Positions 1 to 10,553 are shown, counted from the first letter of the stretch. The stretch is DNA of 64,000 nucleotides from Phycisphaerales bacterium (GCA_013360695.1 JABWBC010000002.1:1-64000); one strand, 5' to 3'. The notes: generated by a model not told the origin, from the sequence alone. Numbers and translations: made by a program.

Positions 1-1
1 T

Positions 2-235
2 CGCGTCGTGCCGCAGGCGAACCCCGAGCCAGTGCTTCTGACGTGGACCGGCGCGAGCGACGAACTGCTGGGGCGGCTTGCGCCCGGTGCGGCGTGTGCC
101 GTGGTGATCATCGGAGACGATCTGCGGCTGCTCGGCGTCATCGAGCTTGACGGAAAGCCCGGCGAAGACGCGATCATCGCGGACCAGATCCGGGCGATCG
201 CGGGAGAACTTCGCTGGCCGATTTCGGTGGAATGA
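2..235 (+). CDS. C-terminal part of an unidentified protein (truncated by window edge)
   Basis: Open frame from the window edge to TGA at 235; no recognisable family. Confidence 0.4.
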   Translation, partial: RVVPQANPEPVLLTWTGASDELLGRLAPGAACAVVIIGDDLRLLGVIELDGKPGEDAIIADQIRAIAGELRWPISVE

Positions 236-334
236 CGACGAGACGGCCTGGTTGAGCGCGGCCCGGGGCGGCGAGCTGGGCTTCAACGAGGCGTGTCGAT
301 CGCGAATCTCGGTGTTCGCACCTCCTAAGAAAAT

Positions 335-356
335 AGCGATGGCCGGAGCCATCGCT
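335..356. terminator. Rho-independent-like hairpin between convergent genes
   Basis: Perfect 9-bp stem agcgatggc-cgga-gccatcgct, followed by ttcgatttc on + and preceded by aaaat (T-rich on -). Confidence 0.6.
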
Positions 357-426
357 TTCGATTTCAGAATTCGGATTTCGCAACCAAGATCGCCATTCGC
401 GGATCATTGATTGCGCACCCGGAGTC

Positions 427-1455
427 TCAGCTCGCCTGCGCCCTGGGATGGGCCTTGTTGTACGCGTCCTGCATGCGCTGTGTCGTGAGGTGCGTGTAGA
501 CCTGGGTGGTTGAGAGGGACTGATGTCCGAGGAGTTCCTGCACGCTGCGCAGGTCCGCGCCGTTGTCGAGCAGGTGGGTCGCGAAGCTGTGGCGCAGCGT
601 GTGGGGCGAAATCGTCGGATCAAGGCCGACTTGCTGCAGGTACTTGTCGAGCTTGCGGCGGACCGAACGCGAGCTGAGGCGCCCGCCGTGCTTGTTGAGA
701 AAGAGCGGGCGGGCCTTGCCGGTGTCGGCCCAGAGGGGCGCGAAGCGAGGATCGGCGCGGAGCATGTCCGCGTAGCTGCGGATGGCGGCCAGCGCGTGCG
801 CGCCGAGAGGAACGATGCGTTCCTTCTTGCCCTTGCCTCGGACGCGGAGGGCCTCGCCGGCATCGTCGAGGTCCTCGAGGTTGAGGCCGATCAACTCGCT
901 CACGCGGATGCCCGTGGAATACAGCGTTTCGAGCATGGCGCGATCGCGCCGGCCCAGCACGTCGGCGTCGCCGGGTGCGGCGAGCAGCTTCTCGATCTGT
1001 TCGATCGTGATCGCTTTCGGCAGTCGCTTTCCCTGGCGCGGCGTGCGGATCATGGTCATGGGGTTGCTGTCGGCGAGGCCGCGACGATCCGCCCACTTGT
1101 AGAAGCTGCGGAGGGTCGCGATCTTGCGCGCCATCGTGGCGGCGGAGTACTGCTGCTCGCCGAGGAACGCGAGGAAGGCACGGATGGAATCCGCGGAGGC
1201 GTGCGAGATCGCCTGGGTCACGGTGGCGTAAGGGAGCGACGCAACGACTGCAGGGCGGCCCTGCGACGCACGCTCCTGACGCTCGTTGAACGCCGCACGC
1301 TCCTTGGCTTCGTCCAGTTCCAGGTTGTGCTCCTGGGCGAGGAACTCGATGTACTGACGCAGGTCGGCTCCGTAGCAGCGCGCGGTGTACGGGCTGAAAT
1401 GGCGCTCGTCGGAGAGGAAGCTCGCGAAAGCGTCGGTAATCGGAAGCGTTGACAT
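427..1455 (-). CDS. Tyrosine recombinase XerC/XerD family
   Basis: N-terminal SAM-like core-binding domain and catalytic motifs TGIRVSELIGL, HTLRHSFATHLLDNGADLRSVQELLGHQSLSTTQVYTH; start at MSTLPITDAF. Confidence 0.93.
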   Translation of the reverse strand: MSTLPITDAFASFLSDERHFSPYTARCYGADLRQYIEFLAQEHNLELDEAKERAAFNERQERASQGRPAVVASLPYATVTQAISHASADSIRAFLAFLGEQQYSAATMARKIATLRSFYKWADRRGLADSNPMTMIRTPRQGKRLPKAITIEQIEKLLAAPGDADVLGRRDRAMLETLYSTGIRVSELIGLNLEDLDDAGEALRVRGKGKKERIVPLGAHALAAIRSYADMLRADPRFAPLWADTGKARPLFLNKHGGRLSSRSVRRKLDKYLQQVGLDPTISPHTLRHSFATHLLDNGADLRSVQELLGHQSLSTTQVYTHLTTQRMQDAYNKAHPRAQAS

Positions 1456-1546
1456 GGGCGTATCTCCCGGCATGATGATCGGTCCTGTGCAATCCGTTGC
1501 TCGGGCTCCGCCCACCTGACTCCAAACCTCGCGGCGTCCCTGCCGC

Positions 1547-2354
1547 CTAGTTCCGTGCCTCTTCCCCTCGCGCTTCGTGCCCCGCCAGGCGGATCCACTC
1601 GCTCTGGATCATGCGCCCAACGACGTACGACGCCGCGAACTCGCTGAACAGGTCCATGCTCGCCAGATACCGGCGCCAACCCAGGGCCGAGAGGGCCTCT
1701 GTGCGTCCCTCGGCGTAATTCTTCACGTCCATCTGAACCTGGTGGTTCTTGCCGTCGAGGTTTTCAGAGACGAGGGCCAGCGGACGATCGCCGTTGTCCG
1801 AAGGCAATGCGTTGTCGACGGGGCTGGACGAGAGGGTGCGGGCGTCGAGGGCCTTGGTCCCCGCCTGCCCGAGCGTGCCGGGCTTGGCATAGAGCGCCAG
1901 GTTCAGCCCCAGCGTCGGCGTGTACGGGTCGTAGGCGGTGATCGCGCCGATGAGCAGCGCGTCCACACCGAGTTCGGCCCGGAGCGTCTGCAAGTCCTGC
2001 GGCGTGCGGACCTCGTTCATCTTGAGGGCGCGCATCGCGTCGATCGTGCGATTGAGGGGCATGCAGCGGACGCCGCGGATTTCCTCCGCCGCGGCTACGA
2101 CCTTGTCGCTGATCGCGTAGCGATCGAGCACGGTGGCGCCGGACTCGTTGCGCAGGGGCACGACTCCCCAGAGCACTTCGCCGCGGGTGGCGTCGTAGGG
2201 AGCGATCGTGACCTCCGGCGGGCGGAGTTCCGGCCCGTTCGAGCAGCCGGGCAGAAGCAGCAACGCTCCCAGCACCGTCGCCCAGAGGACCAGCGCCGTC
2301 GCCAGCGCCCATCGTTCCCCACGCTTGGTGAGCATGGTCTGTCCACTTGTCATG
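1547..2354 (-). CDS. Putative lipoprotein, unknown function
   Basis: N-terminal TM plus lipobox-like LLLLPGCSNGPELRPPEV; long ORF with start MTSGQTMLTKRG. Confidence 0.7.
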
Positions 2355-2523
2355 GCGTCCTGCCCTTCTGAGCGCGCGCTCCATCGCGCCGATGTGCCGT
2401 CCTTGGCCTGTCGCCGGGCACGCCGCCTTCCTTGACGGTGATGCCCGGCCTCTGCTTCTGCCCTTGCGGGCAATCGGTCGGGGCGAGCTTTCGCACGACC
2501 CGCCGCTGTTCCATTCACCGGCA

Positions 2524-3807
2524 TCAGTTGCCGGACTCTTCCTCTCCCGTGGACTCCTCGGACGGGGCGGAGGTGACGATCGTTTCCATTTCCGAGGCCT
2601 GCCCTCCCTGGGCGAGCACCGCGGGCTTCATGTCGATCGACCAGATGTTCTCCGTGCCGTCGAAGTTCGCGACAAAGACAACGCGCCCGCTCCGACCCCA
2701 GAAGGGAAGGATCGAGGAGCCGCCCGAGCCGGTCAGATCAACCTCGCCCGTGCCGTCCACGTTGACCAGCTTGAGGGTCGCGACGTTGGGGCGCGAGAGG
2801 TTGAGGGCGGCCTTGACATCATGGTCGCCGAGGCTGGCGTCGAGGGGAATCTGGGAATAGACGACCTTCTGAGCGTCGGGGCTCCAGGTCGGGTTGATGC
2901 AGGCGGTGGTCGGGCTGGCGGCAATTTCCGTCAGGTTCGAGGTCTGGCCGTCCTTGTAGTCGAGGGTCCAGACGCCGAAGGAGCGCTGTCCGCGCTGGCG
3001 CGCGAGCTGGAAGAGGATCTTGTCGGTTCCGCTTGCGCCGGTGGCGGCGACGGGGCTCCACGAGGGGAACAGGCCATAGCCGATGAAGTGAGACACCGCG
3101 TTGTTGCCGGGCTCGGTGACCCACATCTCCCAACGGCCGCTGGCGGCGCCGAGTCGAGAGAACACAAGCTTGGCGCCGTCGGGCGACCATGATGGATGGA
3201 GTTCGTCACCGGAATCGGTCGTGACCTGCACGGCAGGCCCGCCCGTGACGGGCATGACATAGATATCCCAGTTGCCGGAGCGGTTGCTGGCGAAAGCAAG
3301 GCGAGTGCCGTCGGGGCTGATCGAAGGCATGGCGTCGTCGCCCGGGGCGCTCGTGAGCTGCGTGACGACGCGGCCATCGACGGGCTTGGAGTAAAGGTCG
3401 GAGGTCGGGCGATGCTGCGTGCCCGCGAAGACCAGCGTCTTGCCGTCGGGCGTAAGCGTCGGGTCGAACGCGGAGCCCTCGCCAACGAACGTGACCTGCG
3501 CGACATTGAATGGCGAAACCCGGGTCGAATCCTGATCGCCTCCGGTGACGGGGATCACACCAAGGCCCATGGCCCGGGCGTCGATCACCGCGGGGCTGGG
3601 GATCGAGTTCATCGGGTTGAGCACCGCGAGCGGGCCGGGTGCGGGGGGCTGGTTCTCATTCGGAAACGCGGCGGCATCCGGGGTGGTCGGCTCCGGGGCC
3701 GAATCGCGACCGGACTGCGATGACATCGAGCACGAGGCGATGAACAGCGCGGCGCCGCTCAGGCCGGTCATCCCGATTCGATTCACAAGAGTTCGGCGAG
3801 CATCCAT
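2524..3807 (-). CDS. TolB-like / WD40-like (PD40) beta-propeller lipoprotein
   Basis: Repeats such as DPTLTPDGKTLVFAG, SPDGTRLAFASNRSGNWDIYVMPVTGG, PSWSPDGAKLVFSR; lipobox-like ALFIASCSMSSQ. Confidence 0.85.
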   Translation of the reverse strand: MDARRTLVNRIGMTGLSGAALFIASCSMSSQSGRDSAPEPTTPDAAAFPNENQPPAPGPLAVLNPMNSIPSPAVIDARAMGLGVIPVTGGDQDSTRVSPFNVAQVTFVGEGSAFDPTLTPDGKTLVFAGTQHRPTSDLYSKPVDGRVVTQLTSAPGDDAMPSISPDGTRLAFASNRSGNWDIYVMPVTGGPAVQVTTDSGDELHPSWSPDGAKLVFSRLGAASGRWEMWVTEPGNNAVSHFIGYGLFPSWSPVAATGASGTDKILFQLARQRGQRSFGVWTLDYKDGQTSNLTEIAASPTTACINPTWSPDAQKVVYSQIPLDASLGDHDVKAALNLSRPNVATLKLVNVDGTGEVDLTGSGGSSILPFWGRSGRVVFVANFDGTENIWSIDMKPAVLAQGGQASEMETIVTSAPSEESTGEEESGN

Positions 3808-4051
3808 CGGGCGGGTCTCCGAGCTGATCCCCCTGGGGACCAGACGCGCGGCCGGGGTCGCCGGTAGCGTCTTATCGGACCGCCCGAGGCGGCGGCTTGA
3901 ACCGGCCCGCGGCCCGACTTGTCCTCCATCGGAGGTTTCCGGGCCTGGGTTGAGTCCGCATAAGAAATCGCTCGATAATCCCCGCGCGCGCCACCGGGCC
4001 GGGGACCCCACCACCGCCCCCGGACCCGGCCGCCCGATCTCTGCCTTTCTC

Positions 4052-4318
4052 TTAGTCGATCGATTCGCGCGCCATGATCGCGGGCGTTTCGCCCGTGCGC
4101 ACCCAGCGCGAGTCTCGTCCACGCGGCTGGGTCGCCATCGCCAGCCGGTCGAGGTAATGACGCAGCGACTCCTCAGCGAATCGAGCAAGGAACCCGGCCG
4201 TCGCGGTCGGGTTGAGCTCGATGATCTGCTGCATCAGACTGACCTGCGGCACGCGCCCCTCCTGGGCCTCGCTCGAACCCGAAGCTCCGTCGGGCCACAA
4301 TGCGAGTTCAACCACCAT
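4052..4318 (-). CDS. Small conserved-looking hypothetical protein
   Basis: ORF with plausible start MVVELALWPDG; intergenic position between oppositely oriented genes; no family recognised. Confidence 0.45.
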   Translation of the reverse strand: MVVELALWPDGASGSSEAQEGRVPQVSLMQQIIELNPTATAGFLARFAEESLRHYLDRLAMATQPRGRDSRWVRTGETPAIMARESID

Positions 4319-4439
4319 GCACGACTCCGTTCGTTTGAGCCCGTTCACTTCGGTTCGTCGGGCCCGCGAACTGGATCGTGTAACCAACCACGGACGTGCG
4401 CACCGCTTCGATAAAGGCTTGGTTCTACCCTGACCCCGC

Positions 4440-5033
4440 ATGGATTATCTTGGCACTCAACCCACTTTCTCGCTCCCGGCCGCAACGACCGGTCATTCGT
4501 TCGCGATCACCCACGAAGGGAGCGCGTGGGGCACGATCGTGGACTCGGACATCGCGACGGACCTGAACTCTCCCCCGTTGCGCGACGAACTGGCGAGGCT
4601 CGGCGCGACTCGCATCGTCGTCGCGCACGCCCGGCCCGCCCAGGAAGACGATCGACCGGCCCTGGCGTGGACCCGCGCGTCGGTTGAGGCGCTCCATGGC
4701 GCGTGCCGCAAGTGGCTCAGCGCGATCGATTCCGGAGCGACCCTCCTGCTCTGGCCCCGCGCCGATCAGATCGTCTCGGACATCCCGTCGGCATGGTCCC
4801 TGCTCCGCACGCTCGAGACCGAACGGCTCGGGCTGGTGCTCGATCCTGACGCGATGATCACCACGTCCATGCGCGAGCATCGTGCGGACCATCTCCAGCG
4901 ATTCGCGGATGCCCTGACTTCGGAACCTCGCACGGCCCTGCTCATCGACCGCGGCGGGCTGCCCGGGGATTACGCTCCCCACCTGCCCAGGCTCCGCCAG
5001 TCCGAGTTTTCCCACGCTTCCTCTGGAACCTGA
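4440..5033 (+). CDS. Hypothetical protein
   Basis: 197-aa ORF starting ATG just upstream of nuoC; no confident family. Confidence 0.55.
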   Translation: MDYLGTQPTFSLPAATTGHSFAITHEGSAWGTIVDSDIATDLNSPPLRDELARLGATRIVVAHARPAQEDDRPALAWTRASVEALHGACRKWLSAIDSGATLLLWPRADQIVSDIPSAWSLLRTLETERLGLVLDPDAMITTSMREHRADHLQRFADALTSEPRTALLIDRGGLPGDYAPHLPRLRQSEFSHASSGT

Positions 5034-5098
5034 CCGGCCCCGACCGACGGCCGCTTCTCCGCCCTACACTGGCGGCACACGTCTCGACGGAGTTCAGG

Positions 5099-5653
5099 AT
5101 GACGACCCCAACGCTCGATCACCCGACGTTCAAGCTGGTCAAGGAAGCCTTTCCGGGCAAGAAATTCCGCGCGACCGAGTTCCGCGGACAATCGACGCTC
5201 ATCGTCGAGCCCGCCGACCTGCACGAGGTCATGGCGTTCCTGAAGGGCGATCCGCGAGCGGACTACTGCTTCCTCTCCGACGTCTCGGGCGTGGACTATC
5301 TGGATTACCCGGCCGAGATGCCGGGACGCTTCGCTGTTCACTACAACCTGATCTGCTTCAGCCGTGATGATCGCTTCTTTGTCAAGACGTTCGTGAGTCC
5401 ATCGCTGCCCACCGACGGCATCGTGCCCGACCCGGCGCTCGTCGTTGATTCGGTGTGCGACCTGTGGCCCGGCGCCGAATGGATGGAGCGAGAAGTCTTC
5501 GACATGTTCGGCGTGCGATTCCGCAATCACCCGGACCTTCGGCGCATCCTCATGTGGGAGGAGTTCCCCGCCCATCCGCTGCGCAAGGACTATCCGCTCC
5601 GCGGGCGTGGCGAACGCGACCAGTACAGGGTCGTGGATCGCACGTCGGGCTGA
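5099..5653 (+). CDS. nuoC: NADH-quinone oxidoreductase subunit C
   Basis: Signature WMEREVFDMFGVRFRNHPDLRRILMWEEFPAHPLRKDYPLRG (30 kDa subunit). Confidence 0.93.
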   Translation: MTTPTLDHPTFKLVKEAFPGKKFRATEFRGQSTLIVEPADLHEVMAFLKGDPRADYCFLSDVSGVDYLDYPAEMPGRFAVHYNLICFSRDDRFFVKTFVSPSLPTDGIVPDPALVVDSVCDLWPGAEWMEREVFDMFGVRFRNHPDLRRILMWEEFPAHPLRKDYPLRGRGERDQYRVVDRTSG

Positions 5654-5678
5654 CGCGGAACGCCCAGTGCGCCATTTG

Positions 5679-6659
5679 TTATTGGCTCGGCGGCTTCGCA
5701 AGTTCCGCGCCACGAGCGGTGCCCGCGACGATCGCGTCGGCGATGGCACGGAGTGCCTCGCGCTGGTCCAACACCCCCACCGCGGCGGCGGTGGTCCCGC
5801 CCTTGCTCGTCACCGCGGCACGCAGTGACTCGGGCGCCTGATCCGAACGCGACAGGAGCATCGCGGCGCCCAGGAGCGCCTGGCTTGTTGCGCTGTTCGA
5901 TTCCTCATGCGAAAGCCCGGCACGCACGCCTCCCTCGATCATGCCCTGCGCGAGATAGAAGAGATACGCGGGCCCCGAACCAGCCAACGCGGTGAAGGCG
6001 TCGAACTTCGATTCATCGAGGCGCATCACCATGGGCCCAACGGCGTGGAAGATCGCGTGAGCCACGGCGTCGTCGGCGTCGCTCGCGCCGTCACCGAGGC
6101 AGATGGCCGTCACTCCCTGCGAGATCGACGCGGCGAGGTTCGGCATGGCTCGAACAACCCGCGCGTGCTCGCCCAACGATCGCCGGACGATGGAACTGGG
6201 CGTGCCCGCGAGGATCGAGATGACCACGCGCGGCGAGTCGAAGGCGGCGCGAATGTCCGCCGCGGCTTGCGGGAGCATCTGGGGCTTCACGCACAGAACA
6301 ACCTGCCCACCACTCGCGGCGCGACGCTGACCCGGATCTCCAGCGACTTCATCCACCGAGTCAATCCACGCCACACCATCGCTGGCGCTGGCTGAGACTC
6401 GCACGCTCAATTCGTTCAGGGCCGCGTGCTTGGCTGTGTCGGGCTCGACGACGAAGACCCGCGATGCGTCGATGGCGCCGGCCGCGAGCCCGCCGCGGAG
6501 AATGGCGCCGGCCATGTTTCCGCCGCCCACGAAGAGGAGAGGCTGTTGGACAAGTGCCGCTCGCGGGCGTTCGCGATCCTGATCCTGAAGTTGATCGGCG
6601 CGTCCGGCTCCCTGGAAGTTCGCACGGTCGGGTGGTTCGGCGTGGGGTTGGGTCGTCAT
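5679..6659 (-). CDS. proC: Pyrroline-5-carboxylate reductase
   Basis: LFVGGGNMAGAILRGGL, VVLCVKPQ, VVRAMPNLAASISQGVTAI, FDAFTALAGSGPAYLFYLAQGMIEGGVRAGLS. Confidence 0.93.
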   Translation of the reverse strand: MTTQPHAEPPDRANFQGAGRADQLQDQDRERPRAALVQQPLLFVGGGNMAGAILRGGLAAGAIDASRVFVVEPDTAKHAALNELSVRVSASASDGVAWIDSVDEVAGDPGQRRAASGGQVVLCVKPQMLPQAAADIRAAFDSPRVVISILAGTPSSIVRRSLGEHARVVRAMPNLAASISQGVTAICLGDGASDADDAVAHAIFHAVGPMVMRLDESKFDAFTALAGSGPAYLFYLAQGMIEGGVRAGLSHEESNSATSQALLGAAMLLSRSDQAPESLRAAVTSKGGTTAAAVGVLDQREALRAIADAIVAGTARGAELAKPPSQ

Positions 6660-6706
6660 GGCTTTCTCCGGGCGTGTCGACGCCGGAAGCCTACCCTTTC
6701 TCCAAC

Positions 6707-7741
6707 ATGTCCAGCTTTTATCGACTCGAGTTTGAGAAGCCGGTCCTGGAGCTTGAGAAGCGGATCGAGGCGAGCGAAGCTCGCCTGAACGAGGCCGCCG
6801 CGACCAATCCGCCCGGCGAGGGCACGGGTTCGCCCGAGGTTGAGTCTCTCCGCGTGGAAGTCGATCGCCTTCGCCAGGATCGCCACAAGCTCCTGAGCGA
6901 TCTGTACAGCGATCTTTCGCCTTGGAACACGGTTCGTGTGGCGCGCCATCCTCTGCGCCCGCAGACACGCGACTACATCGACATGATCTGCCGCGACTTT
7001 GCCGAGCTGCACGGCGATCGTCGCTTCGGCGATGATCCGGCGCTGGTGACCGGCTTTGCGCGCATCGGCCCGATCAAATGTATGGTGATCGGGCACCAGA
7101 AGGGGCGCGACACGCAGGAGAAGCTCGCGTGCCATTTCGGCTGTGCGCACCCCGAGGGGTACCGCAAGGCGCTGCTGAAGATGGAGCTGGCCGAGAAGTT
7201 TAACGTGCCGATCGTGACGCTCGTCGATACGCCGGGCGCGTATCCGGGGCTTGGTGCCGAACAACGCGGCCAGGCGGAAGCGATCGCGGTGAACATGCGT
7301 GAGATGAGCCGGCTGCGCGTGCCGATCGTGAGTGTCGTCATCGGCGAGGGTGGGTCGGGCGGCGCACTTGGAATCGCGGTCGCGGATCGCGTCGCGATGC
7401 TCCAGTGCTCGTGGTACTCGGTCATCAGCCCCGAGGGCTGCGCCGCGATCCTGTGGAAGGAAGCCAACGAGCAGACCAATTCCGCGGCGGCCAAGGCGCT
7501 CAAACTGACCGCCCGCGACAACCTCGAGCTTGGCATCGTCGACGATGTCATCCCCGAGCCGGTGGGTGGCGCCCACCGCGACCCGAAAACCACCGCGGAG
7601 AACCTGCGCCAGTGGATCGTCTCTCGCGTGCAACAGCTCCGACAGATCGACCCGGACGTTCTGGTTCAGAATCGCTACGAGCGATTCCGCAAGCTCGGGC
7701 AATACGCCGAGCAGTCCGAGGCGACCGGAAACCCGGCCTAG
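6707..7741 (+). CDS. accA: Acetyl-CoA carboxylase carboxyltransferase subunit alpha
   Basis: FEKPVLELEKRIE, DYIDMICRDFAELHGDRRFGDD, VDTPGAYPGLGAEQRGQAEAIA, SVVIGEGGSGGALGIAVADRVAML. Confidence 0.96.
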   Translation: MSSFYRLEFEKPVLELEKRIEASEARLNEAAATNPPGEGTGSPEVESLRVEVDRLRQDRHKLLSDLYSDLSPWNTVRVARHPLRPQTRDYIDMICRDFAELHGDRRFGDDPALVTGFARIGPIKCMVIGHQKGRDTQEKLACHFGCAHPEGYRKALLKMELAEKFNVPIVTLVDTPGAYPGLGAEQRGQAEAIAVNMREMSRLRVPIVSVVIGEGGSGGALGIAVADRVAMLQCSWYSVISPEGCAAILWKEANEQTNSAAAKALKLTARDNLELGIVDDVIPEPVGGAHRDPKTTAENLRQWIVSRVQQLRQIDPDVLVQNRYERFRKLGQYAEQSEATGNPA

Positions 7742-7919
7742 ACCTTGGGAAAGACGCGGCAAATCGGGCAATTGTTGGCTCGTGTGTTGGTTCCAACACC
7801 AATTGGACCGCGCTTTGACATTTTGGGAGCGATCCCTTATCGTTCGCACCCTTTCCGGGTTCGGGAGGGGATCGGCCCTGTACGGGCCCAAGGCCCAATC
7901 GGCCCCGGGGGAGTTGCAG

Positions 7920-8846
7920 TTGCCCAAGAGCAAGCCCCAATCCAAGAAGCCTGCGGCCAAGCCCGAGAAGCCAGCCCCCAAGGCGGCCAAGCCGGCTCAG
8001 AAGGCCGCCCATAAGGCCGCCAAGCCCAAGCACTCGGCCAAGCCAGTGGCCAAGCCGACCGCGAAGTCACCCGCCAAGGCCGCTGCGGCCCCGAAACACA
8101 AGACTTCGGTGCCTGCCAAGGCGGCCTCGAAGGCTGAGGTGAAGGGCAAGGCACCGCCCGCGAAGGCCGCCGCTCCGGCCAAGGGCGCCGCCGCGACGAA
8201 GGGCGCCGCCCAGGCCAAGTCACCGGCCAAGCAGGTGGCACCCGCGACCACGCCGGACGGAAAGCCGGCGCGCAAGGGCATCACCATCGTGACACCCCGT
8301 CCGATGAAGAAGCCCAAGCCCAAGATCATCTCCGCGGTCCCCGCCTCGGTCGGGCAGCTGGCGGGGACGCTCCGCAAACCGCTCATTCCGAGCGGCCCGC
8401 ACGCTTCGCCCTCGCGCCCGCTGGGCGTCCAAGGCGAGGCACCGGAGACCCAGATCGAAGCGGGAAAGAGCCCCTTCAACAAGAAGGAACTGGATCAGTT
8501 CCGCGCGATCCTGCTGCGGAAGCGGGCCGAGGTCGCGGGCGACATCCACACGATGGAGTCCGAGGCGCTCAAGGGTGAGAGCGGTTCGCTCTCAAACCTC
8601 CCGCAGCACATGGCCGAGCAGGGTTCGGAGACCTATGAGCAGACGCTCGCACTTGACCTCGTCGCCGCCGACCGTCGCCTGGTGAAAGAGATTGACGATG
8701 CACTCAAGCGTATCAACGAGGGCACGTACGGCCTGTGCGAACTGACGGGCAAGCCGATCAAGGCCGAGCGCCTGCAGGAACTGCCCTGGGCTCGCTACTC
8801 GATCGAGGCGGCCCGTGAGCTCGAGCGTCGCTCGATCCGCCAGTGA
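7920..8846 (+). CDS. DksA/TraR-family protein with a long Lys/Ala/Pro-rich N-terminus
   Basis: C-terminal ELDQFRAILLRKRAEVAGDI...NEGTYGLCELTGKPIKAERLQELPWARYSIEAARELE; TTG start preceded by GGGGGAG. Confidence 0.8.
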   Translation: MPKSKPQSKKPAAKPEKPAPKAAKPAQKAAHKAAKPKHSAKPVAKPTAKSPAKAAAAPKHKTSVPAKAASKAEVKGKAPPAKAAAPAKGAAATKGAAQAKSPAKQVAPATTPDGKPARKGITIVTPRPMKKPKPKIISAVPASVGQLAGTLRKPLIPSGPHASPSRPLGVQGEAPETQIEAGKSPFNKKELDQFRAILLRKRAEVAGDIHTMESEALKGESGSLSNLPQHMAEQGSETYEQTLALDLVAADRRLVKEIDDALKRINEGTYGLCELTGKPIKAERLQELPWARYSIEAARELERRSIRQ

Positions 8847-9571
8847 ACCCGGGCGGAAGCCAAGGCGTGAACGGGGAACTCGACACCAACCCAAAGGACC
8901 GGGCGAGACGATCGGAAGAACCGCGTCGCGCCGAGCACCATTTGCCCGCGTCGAAATCGCGTGCGGCGTGGATCGTGCTGGCCTTGACCACGCTTCTTGG
9001 ACTCGTCACCGACCTTGCGAGCAAGGAGATCGCGTTCCGAACCATTGCGGGGACGCCGGTTTCGATCGATCGCGAGGCTGTGATCACAACCCGGAACCTT
9101 GGAAACCTGATCCCGTTTCACAAACCGGTCGCGGTCGTGCCGAATGTACTCGATTTCACGCTGGTGCTGAACCCCGGCGCGGTGTTCGGCATCGGCGCGG
9201 GCAAGCGCTGGTTCTTTGTGCTCTTCACGGCGATCGCGGTCGTGTTTGCGACGGGGCTGTTCGCGCGATGGACCAGGGCCCGCGATCGCTGGGCCCACGT
9301 CGCGATCGGGCTCGTCATCTCGGGCGGGCTCGGCAATCTTTACGACCGATTGCTCTACGCGTGCGTGCGCGACTTTATCCACCCGCTCCCGGGCGTGAAG
9401 CTGCCGTTCGGATGGTCGTATCCCTGGGGGACCGGCCAAGCGGCCCGCGAAGTCTGGCCCTATGTCTCCAACCTCGCGGACCTGTGGCTCATTATCGGGA
9501 TCGTGATCCTGGTGGTCTACACCTGGAAATCCGGGGCGAGGGCCGATGCGGAAAGAGCGGCGGCGGGCTAG
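8843..9571 (+). CDS. lspA: Signal peptidase II (lipoprotein signal peptidase)
   Basis: TDLASKEIAF, LNPGAVFGIGAGKRWFF, GLVISGGLGNLYDRL...VRDFIHP, NLADLWLIIGIVIL; GTGA overlap with previous gene. Confidence 0.93.
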   Translation: MNPGGSQGVNGELDTNPKDRARRSEEPRRAEHHLPASKSRAAWIVLALTTLLGLVTDLASKEIAFRTIAGTPVSIDREAVITTRNLGNLIPFHKPVAVVPNVLDFTLVLNPGAVFGIGAGKRWFFVLFTAIAVVFATGLFARWTRARDRWAHVAIGLVISGGLGNLYDRLLYACVRDFIHPLPGVKLPFGWSYPWGTGQAAREVWPYVSNLADLWLIIGIVILVVYTWKSGARADAERAAAG

Positions 9572-9572
9572 A

Positions 9573-10553
9573 TCACCGCTGCCAGGCCGCGGCCTTGGTG
9601 CGGATGCCGTCGATCAGCGATCGCACCTCCGCCGCCATTCGGCTATTGGGAAACTGGCTGATGATCTTGTCGCCCAAGTCGGCGGCCTCGACCCATCGCT
9701 TGTTGTGCACCGCGAGCTTGAACGCGGCGCCGAGGTTGTCGCGGGCCTTGCCGATCACGCCGCGTGCCACTTCCTTGTACGGGGCGGCCTCGCTCTCGGT
9801 CAGATAGGCGTCGAGCTCGGCCAGCAGCTTCATCGCGGTGTCCACGTCGCCGTCGCGTGTCGCCTCCAGGAAGCGGCGCTCCACGTCTGCCTTGTAGTGA
9901 AGGCGGGCATCCTCCACGCGCGGACGTAATGCCGCCACACGAGAGACTTCAGGAAAGAGCCGCGCGATCTTGTCGGCCTCAGCGATGGCGGCGTCCCATC
10001 GCCGCTGCATGATCAGGCCGTCCAACGCCGAGACCGCATCGCGATAGCGTCGATCGAGCGTTTCGGCCCGAGCGGTCGTGATGCGCTGGCGGAACTCCTC
10101 CGCGTCGGCCCGGTAGCCAAAGCGATCGGCGAGTTCTTTCACGAGCACCATCGCCGCGTCCCAATCCTCGCGCCCCATGTCCTCCTCGATGGCGCGGCGG
10201 AGCAGTTCTCGCTCGCGAGTCCGGTTAATCACACGCCGGGCGTCATCCGACAGCGAGTTCTGTTGCGCCAGGTGCTCGACCATCGAAGTGAGCTTCTCGA
10301 TGCGTTCCTCGACGGCCGCCACGCCCGTTCGGCGAAGCAGCAACGATAAGAGGAAGAGGATCCACACGATGACGAGGCCCAGGATGCCCAGCCCGGTAAT
10401 CACGCTGAACGGCTTGCCCGACGTTCCGTTGATGACCAGTAGTACGCTGAGCGCCGCCGGAACGCACACGCCCAGCCACCAGACCAGCGTCTTGCTGGGA
10501 TCGACGGCCGCTGCGGGCTGTGCGAAATCGCCGCGGTTGTTGGAGTTAGGCAT
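9573..10553 (-). CDS. Membrane protein with tetratricopeptide-like helical repeats
   Basis: Two N-terminal TM segments followed by helical repeats (DWDAAMVLVKELADRFGYRADAEEFRQRI; RRWDAAIAEADKIARLFPEVS). Confidence 0.7.
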   Translation of the reverse strand: MPNSNNRGDFAQPAAAVDPSKTLVWWLGVCVPAALSVLLVINGTSGKPFSVITGLGILGLVIVWILFLLSLLLRRTGVAAVEERIEKLTSMVEHLAQQNSLSDDARRVINRTRERELLRRAIEEDMGREDWDAAMVLVKELADRFGYRADAEEFRQRITTARAETLDRRYRDAVSALDGLIMQRRWDAAIAEADKIARLFPEVSRVAALRPRVEDARLHYKADVERRFLEATRDGDVDTAMKLLAELDAYLTESEAAPYKEVARGVIGKARDNLGAAFKLAVHNKRWVEAADLGDKIISQFPNSRMAAEVRSLIDGIRTKAAAWQR

